Of a stretch of 64,000 nt of DNA, positions 60,805-64,000 are shown in pieces. The notes below the pieces were generated by a model. It searched no databases, was not told the DNA's origin, and saw nothing but the letters and a program-made list of their open reading frames with translations. The stretch comes from Paenibacillus_L residui (GTDB lineage Bacteria > Bacillota > Bacilli > Paenibacillales > NBRC-103111), in assembly GCF_042677205.1 (NCBI RefSeq), contig NZ_JBHTIU010000001.1, forward strand, positions 90,854-154,853, in the 5' to 3' direction. Each line of letters starts with the position of its first letter. The first letter of the stretch is position 1. Position numbers and translations under genes: made by a program.

Positions 60805-60870
60805 TCTGTCAAGGTCTCCTCCACGTTCAGATAATGACTTTCCAAGGCCAAGGGTATCGTATCAGGCGTA

Positions 60871-60887
60871 GTTTAAGTTTTGTTTAA
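60871..60887. promoter_or_regulatory. GTTTAA direct repeat at 11-bp spacing, candidate response-regulator site
   Basis: GTTTAA at 60871-60876 and 60882-60887, exactly one turn apart, the layout used by OmpR/PhoB-type activators. On the minus strand it sits about 9 bp upstream of a weak -10 (TACGAT at 60856-60861), overlapping the -35 position for the GNAT/ABC/peptide operon. Confidence 0.5.
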
Positions 60888-60937
60888 TTCTCTGAAAAAA
60901 AGTGGCGGAAATTTACCAAGGCTAGCCAGTGCTCTGC

Positions 60938-60943
60938 TATAAT
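60938..60943 (+). promoter_or_regulatory. -10 box of the sensor kinase gene
   Basis: TATAAT in GCTATAATGAAGCC, the same 14-mer seen at the fusion-regulator promoter (5278). An in-frame ATG (60942) lies within it and is therefore an unlikely start. Confidence 0.5.
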
Positions 60944-60992
60944 GAAGCCGAAGATAGCCGATAGGCCAGCTAGGGAAGGCGGATGGAATGCA

Positions 60993-63209
60993 GTGTCGAT
61001 CAATTCAAATAATCCTGTAGTGGAGCAACCATCCAATTTTGAAAAGAGGGTGTTACGTGCCCTGCTCGTACTTGCGGTCCTGGCGATTTTCCTCCTGCCT
61101 GCTTTTAACGCAAATGCTTTCTCAGATGAAGCGGGAATACAAGCCTCATCGGTTGAACCCGGCACGGCTTTCAATGAAGCGAAGCGGGGCGAGATGTTTT
61201 TTTTCGCTTGGCCGTACGAGGGCAAACGGACGGCGGCAGCTTTAGATGGCGAATGGGAGTTTTATTGGAACGCCCTGCTCGGGCCGGATGATTTCCGCAG
61301 CTCGGCGGCCACATTGCCCGAGCCCCAAATGGTGTCGGTGCCCGGCCCATGGACGGATTACATGCTGAAAGATGCCGGAGAGCCTGTGCCCCACGAAGGT
61401 TATGCCACGTTTCGCTTGAGGGTCTATCTTGACGAGACGCTTACCCGTGACCGGCAGACATTGGGAATCTATCCGAAAAGCATAGCATCAAGCTACCGAA
61501 TCTGGATTAATGGCAGCCATAAGGGCGGAAACGGCATAGTGGGGAACGATCGCTCCGGCGAAGAGCCCGGCAGTTTCCCGAAGACGATCTATTTTGAGCC
61601 CCAGGTTGGATGGAACGAAATCATTATTCAGATATCCAACTTTTCACAGAGGAATGCAGGAATTTGGCAATCTATAGAGTTTGGCACGGCTGAGGCAATT
61701 TCCTGGATTCGCGTTGCGCGGGTAGCCGCACAGGTTTTTATCGTAGGCATTTTTTTCGTTATGGGCCTGTACTACTTATTTGTTTACTTTAATCGGAGGC
61801 AGGAGCTATCCGCCTTGTTATTCGGCTTGTTATGTCTCTCTGTAGGTGTCCGCACCATCGTGCTGGGGGAATCGACAGCGTTGTTCCTGCTCCCCGGCCT
61901 GCCTTGGGAGTGGGCGGTGAAGACCGAGTATCTGTCCATTAGCATGACAGCGCTGACGCTGCTCTTGTTCGTGCATCGGGAATACCCGCAGGAATCGTTT
62001 AGCTGGGCACCCCGGATAGGGGGCGCGGTGCTGCTTGGGTGTATGATCCTTGTATTGGCACTTCCGGCACGCGTGTACACGCATTATTTGACTGCTTTCA
62101 TATGGGGCGTCCTGCTGCCGGTCCTGCTGTACGCCATTTACATCTACGGGCTGTCGGCGATTCGGCGGCGCAAGGGCTCGCTGACCAATGCGGTCGGATT
62201 TTTGTTTTTTACCGTCTTTGCTTTGAATGATATGCTGTTTTACAGCGGCTTTTTGGCTACCGATGATTTGCTGTCGATTGGTTTGTTTGCTTTTTTATTG
62301 ACGCAGGCGCTCAATCTTTCGGCCCGTTTCTCGCGGGCGATGCTGGAAACAGAGCGATTAACGGCTGAACTGCAGGAAACCAACCGTTCATTGGAGCGCA
62401 CCGTGGAAGAGCGCACCTTTTCCTTGCGGGAAAGCAACGACAAACTCCAAAAAGCCTACGAACGCATGGCGGAAATGGAACAATTCCGGCTTCGCCTTCT
62501 GTCCAACATTTCACATGAGCTGAAAACTCCGATCACATCGATCAAAGGGTTCGCCAAAGCGCTGCGGGATGCGGTCATTACTTCGGAAGCTCCGAAATAT
62601 GCGAATCGCATCTATGAACGCAGTCTTCTTCTCGAGCGGCTTATTTATGATTTGATAGAACTGACCAAGCTGGAGACGAAACAAGCGCAGTTTCATATGA
62701 TGGAAACCAGCCCGATAACTTATTTCAAAGAGCTGTTTGTGAAGTATGAATGGGAGCTGCTGGAGAAAGGGATACACAGTCAAATAGTGCTGCCGCAGGA
62801 GCAAAATGCCGATAAAAGATATATAGTCCTGATAGATAGAATCCGCATAGAGCAGGTACTCGCCAATCTCGTTTCAAATGCGATCAGGCATACTCCGTCA
62901 GGAGGAACCGTCAGTCTGGTATTACGGCTGGAAGAGCCGGGAGAAGCTGCCGACGGCAGCGGTTGTGCAATCGTTACGGTAAAAGATACAGGCACGGGAA
63001 TTGACCCACAGATGCACAGGGTTATTTTCGAACGGTTTGGCCAAGCTGTGCAGCCGCCGGGGGCAGAGCATCGCGGAACGGGTCTGGGTCTAGCGATATG
63101 TAAGGAAATTGTTCATTACCATGAGGGGAAAATTTGGGTAGAGAGTGAGCCGGGTGCAGGCAGTGAATTCAGCTTCTATCTCCCGATGGATAGCAAAAGA
63201 AAGGGATGA
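60993..63209 (+). CDS. Sensor histidine kinase with 7TMR-DISM input domain
   Basis: 738 aa from GTG at 60993 (GGCGGA 9 nt upstream; the ATG at 60942 overlaps a -10 box). One N-terminal helix, an extracellular jelly-roll sensor (ALDGEWEFYWNALLGPDDF; PGPWTDYMLKDAGEPVPHEG; SSYRIWINGSHKGGNGIVG) of the 7TMR-DISMED2 type, seven membrane segments, a coiled coil, HisKA with His508 in NISHELKTPITSIKG, and HATPase (NLVSNAIRHTP, TVKDTGTGIDPQMH, GTGLGLAICKEIV). It senses an extracellular ligand, perhaps a carbohydrate, and controls the partner at 63206. Confidence 0.9.
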   Translation: MSINSNNPVVEQPSNFEKRVLRALLVLAVLAIFLLPAFNANAFSDEAGIQASSVEPGTAFNEAKRGEMFFFAWPYEGKRTAAALDGEWEFYWNALLGPDDFRSSAATLPEPQMVSVPGPWTDYMLKDAGEPVPHEGYATFRLRVYLDETLTRDRQTLGIYPKSIASSYRIWINGSHKGGNGIVGNDRSGEEPGSFPKTIYFEPQVGWNEIIIQISNFSQRNAGIWQSIEFGTAEAISWIRVARVAAQVFIVGIFFVMGLYYLFVYFNRRQELSALLFGLLCLSVGVRTIVLGESTALFLLPGLPWEWAVKTEYLSISMTALTLLLFVHREYPQESFSWAPRIGGAVLLGCMILVLALPARVYTHYLTAFIWGVLLPVLLYAIYIYGLSAIRRRKGSLTNAVGFLFFTVFALNDMLFYSGFLATDDLLSIGLFAFLLTQALNLSARFSRAMLETERLTAELQETNRSLERTVEERTFSLRESNDKLQKAYERMAEMEQFRLRLLSNISHELKTPITSIKGFAKALRDAVITSEAPKYANRIYERSLLLERLIYDLIELTKLETKQAQFHMMETSPITYFKELFVKYEWELLEKGIHSQIVLPQEQNADKRYIVLIDRIRIEQVLANLVSNAIRHTPSGGTVSLVLRLEEPGEAADGSGCAIVTVKDTGTGIDPQMHRVIFERFGQAVQPPGAEHRGTGLGLAICKEIVHYHEGKIWVESEPGAGSEFSFYLPMDSKRKG

Positions 63210-63937
63210 CACAGATGGATCCCCAAGCGTCCAGACAAGATCAGGACATCCTGATTATTGAAGATGATGAAGATATTGCAGATTTAATCTCTATTTATTT
63301 ACGCAGTCAATATTATTCCACAAGGACAGCTCCGTCCCTGAAGACAGCTTCTCAAATGTGGGCAGAGCGGAAGCCTGACCTGATCATATGCGATATTATG
63401 CTGCCCGACGGAGAAGGGACCGAGTGGATACAGGGGATCAAGCCGGAAAGCGCGGTGCCTGTAATTTTTCTCAGCAGCCGCAGCGAAAGGGAGGACATTA
63501 TTCGCGGTTTGGAGCTGGGCGGAGACGATTACATCACCAAGCCTTTCGACCCGGATATTATGGTCGCTCGGGTGAAGGCACGCCTGCGCAGCTTTCCTCA
63601 TAGAGAACAGCAGCATATCCAAGCTGCGGAAGATCGAAAAACGTGGAGCGACGGTCGTCTCAAACTTTCCTTTGACGGATGGGAGGTGCTCTTGAATGGG
63701 CAGCCGGTGACTTTGTCTACGAAAGAACGGCAGCTGTTGTTTTTGCTGGCGGCACATCCCGGACAGGTGTTCAGCGTCGAGCAGCTTTATGAACACATTT
63801 GGGGATTGGATGGCTGGAGCGATCCGCGCACGGTTATGGTCCACATCCACAATCTAAGACGTAAGATTGAGGAAGATGGCGGACACCATCGGTATATCGT
63901 TACGGTTCGCGGAATCGGCTATAAATTTCAGCGCTAA
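63206..63937 (+). CDS. OmpR/PhoB-type response regulator
   Basis: 243 aa, overlapping the kinase gene by 4 nt (ATGA). Receiver DILIIEDDEDIADLISIYL with phosphoacceptor Asp63 (DLIICDIMLPDGEG), Lys in GDDYITKPFDPDIMVARVKA, and a C-terminal winged helix (LSTKERQLLFLLAAHPGQVF; HIWGLDGWSDPRTVMVHIHN; RRKIEEDGGHHRYIVTVRG). Likely regulates the divergent GNAT/ABC/peptide operon. Confidence 0.95.
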   Translation: MTQMDPQASRQDQDILIIEDDEDIADLISIYLRSQYYSTRTAPSLKTASQMWAERKPDLIICDIMLPDGEGTEWIQGIKPESAVPVIFLSSRSEREDIIRGLELGGDDYITKPFDPDIMVARVKARLRSFPHREQQHIQAAEDRKTWSDGRLKLSFDGWEVLLNGQPVTLSTKERQLLFLLAAHPGQVFSVEQLYEHIWGLDGWSDPRTVMVHIHNLRRKIEEDGGHHRYIVTVRGIGYKFQR

Positions 63938-63942
63938 ATCAT

Positions 63943-63965
63943 AACCACCCGTCCAACGGGTGGTT
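63943..63965 (+). terminator. Terminator of the two-component operon
   Basis: AACCACCCGT-CCA-ACGGGTGGTT then TGCTCTT, 5 nt past the response regulator stop; a second GGGGTATAACCCC hairpin follows. Confidence 0.8.
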
Positions 63966-64000
63966 TGCTCTTGGGGTATAACCCCCTGTTGCCAAACTGC

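Overview
The window looks like chromosomal DNA of a Paenibacillus-type Firmicute. I infer this from the gene families (YlbF, YlbG, YlaN, YugN, acuA/acuC next to acsA, a YesM/YesN-type two-component pair, LplB/LplC-type sugar permeases, a GntR/solute-binding fusion regulator), the strong AGGAGG-type ribosome binding sites, the frequent TTG and GTG starts and the many simple rho-independent terminators. I see no rRNA, tRNA, CRISPR array, insertion sequence or prophage. Most of the window is ordinary core and accessory chromosome. LAYOUT. (1) 1-11.9 kb: an accessory carbohydrate or amino-sugar region with two cytoplasmic GntR/solute-binding-protein fusion regulators (one cut by the window edge), a ceramidase-fold enzyme lacking the usual nucleophile, two Gfo/Idh/MocA oxidoreductases, a sugar-phosphate isomerase-like protein, two DegT-family PLP aminotransferases, an alpha/beta hydrolase and a divergent polysaccharide-deacetylase-like protein. 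A 13-bp palindromic motif occurs upstream of the fusion regulator and twice at the promoter of the 11.9-7.9 kb operon. (2) 11.9-12.75 kb: a gene-free stretch with a degenerate S-box (SAM riboswitch)-like core and repeated TGCAGGTCTTT elements. (3) 12.75-24.9 kb: housekeeping genes, including a small YjcZ-like protein, galU, a PHP phosphoesterase, a LysR regulator, ylbG, ylbF, an XPB helicase with its partner protein, a CBS protein, an M20 amidohydrolase, a YugN-like protein and a SEDS (FtsW/RodA/SpoVE) protein. (4) 25-33.5 kb: a sugar ABC importer, a LacI repressor, a YesM/YesN two-component system and a phytanoyl-CoA dioxygenase-like protein, linked by three copies of a LacI-type palindrome. 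(5) 33.8-44.8 kb: Asp23/Gls24 protein, an SDR lacking its catalytic Tyr/Lys, a Ca2+/H+ antiporter, YlaN, an HPr-like protein without the phosphorylatable His, an M29 aminopeptidase, a TVP38 protein, a lipoprotein, rpsD with a structured leader, and a class A penicillin-binding protein. (6) 44.9-49.7 kb: a NEW3-domain/ABC-2 export operon divergent from an ECF sigma/anti-sigma pair. (7) 49.8-57.2 kb: acsA divergent from acuA-acuC (no acuB), then a large secreted beta-propeller protein. (8) 57.3-64 kb: the most unusual locus. An operon runs GNAT, ABC exporter, second GNAT and a 37-residue peptide with a near-perfect Shine-Dalgarno, divergent from a 7TMR-DISM histidine kinase and an OmpR-type regulator. 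It has the layout of a peptide modification/export system under its own two-component control, and I do not recognise it as a named family.
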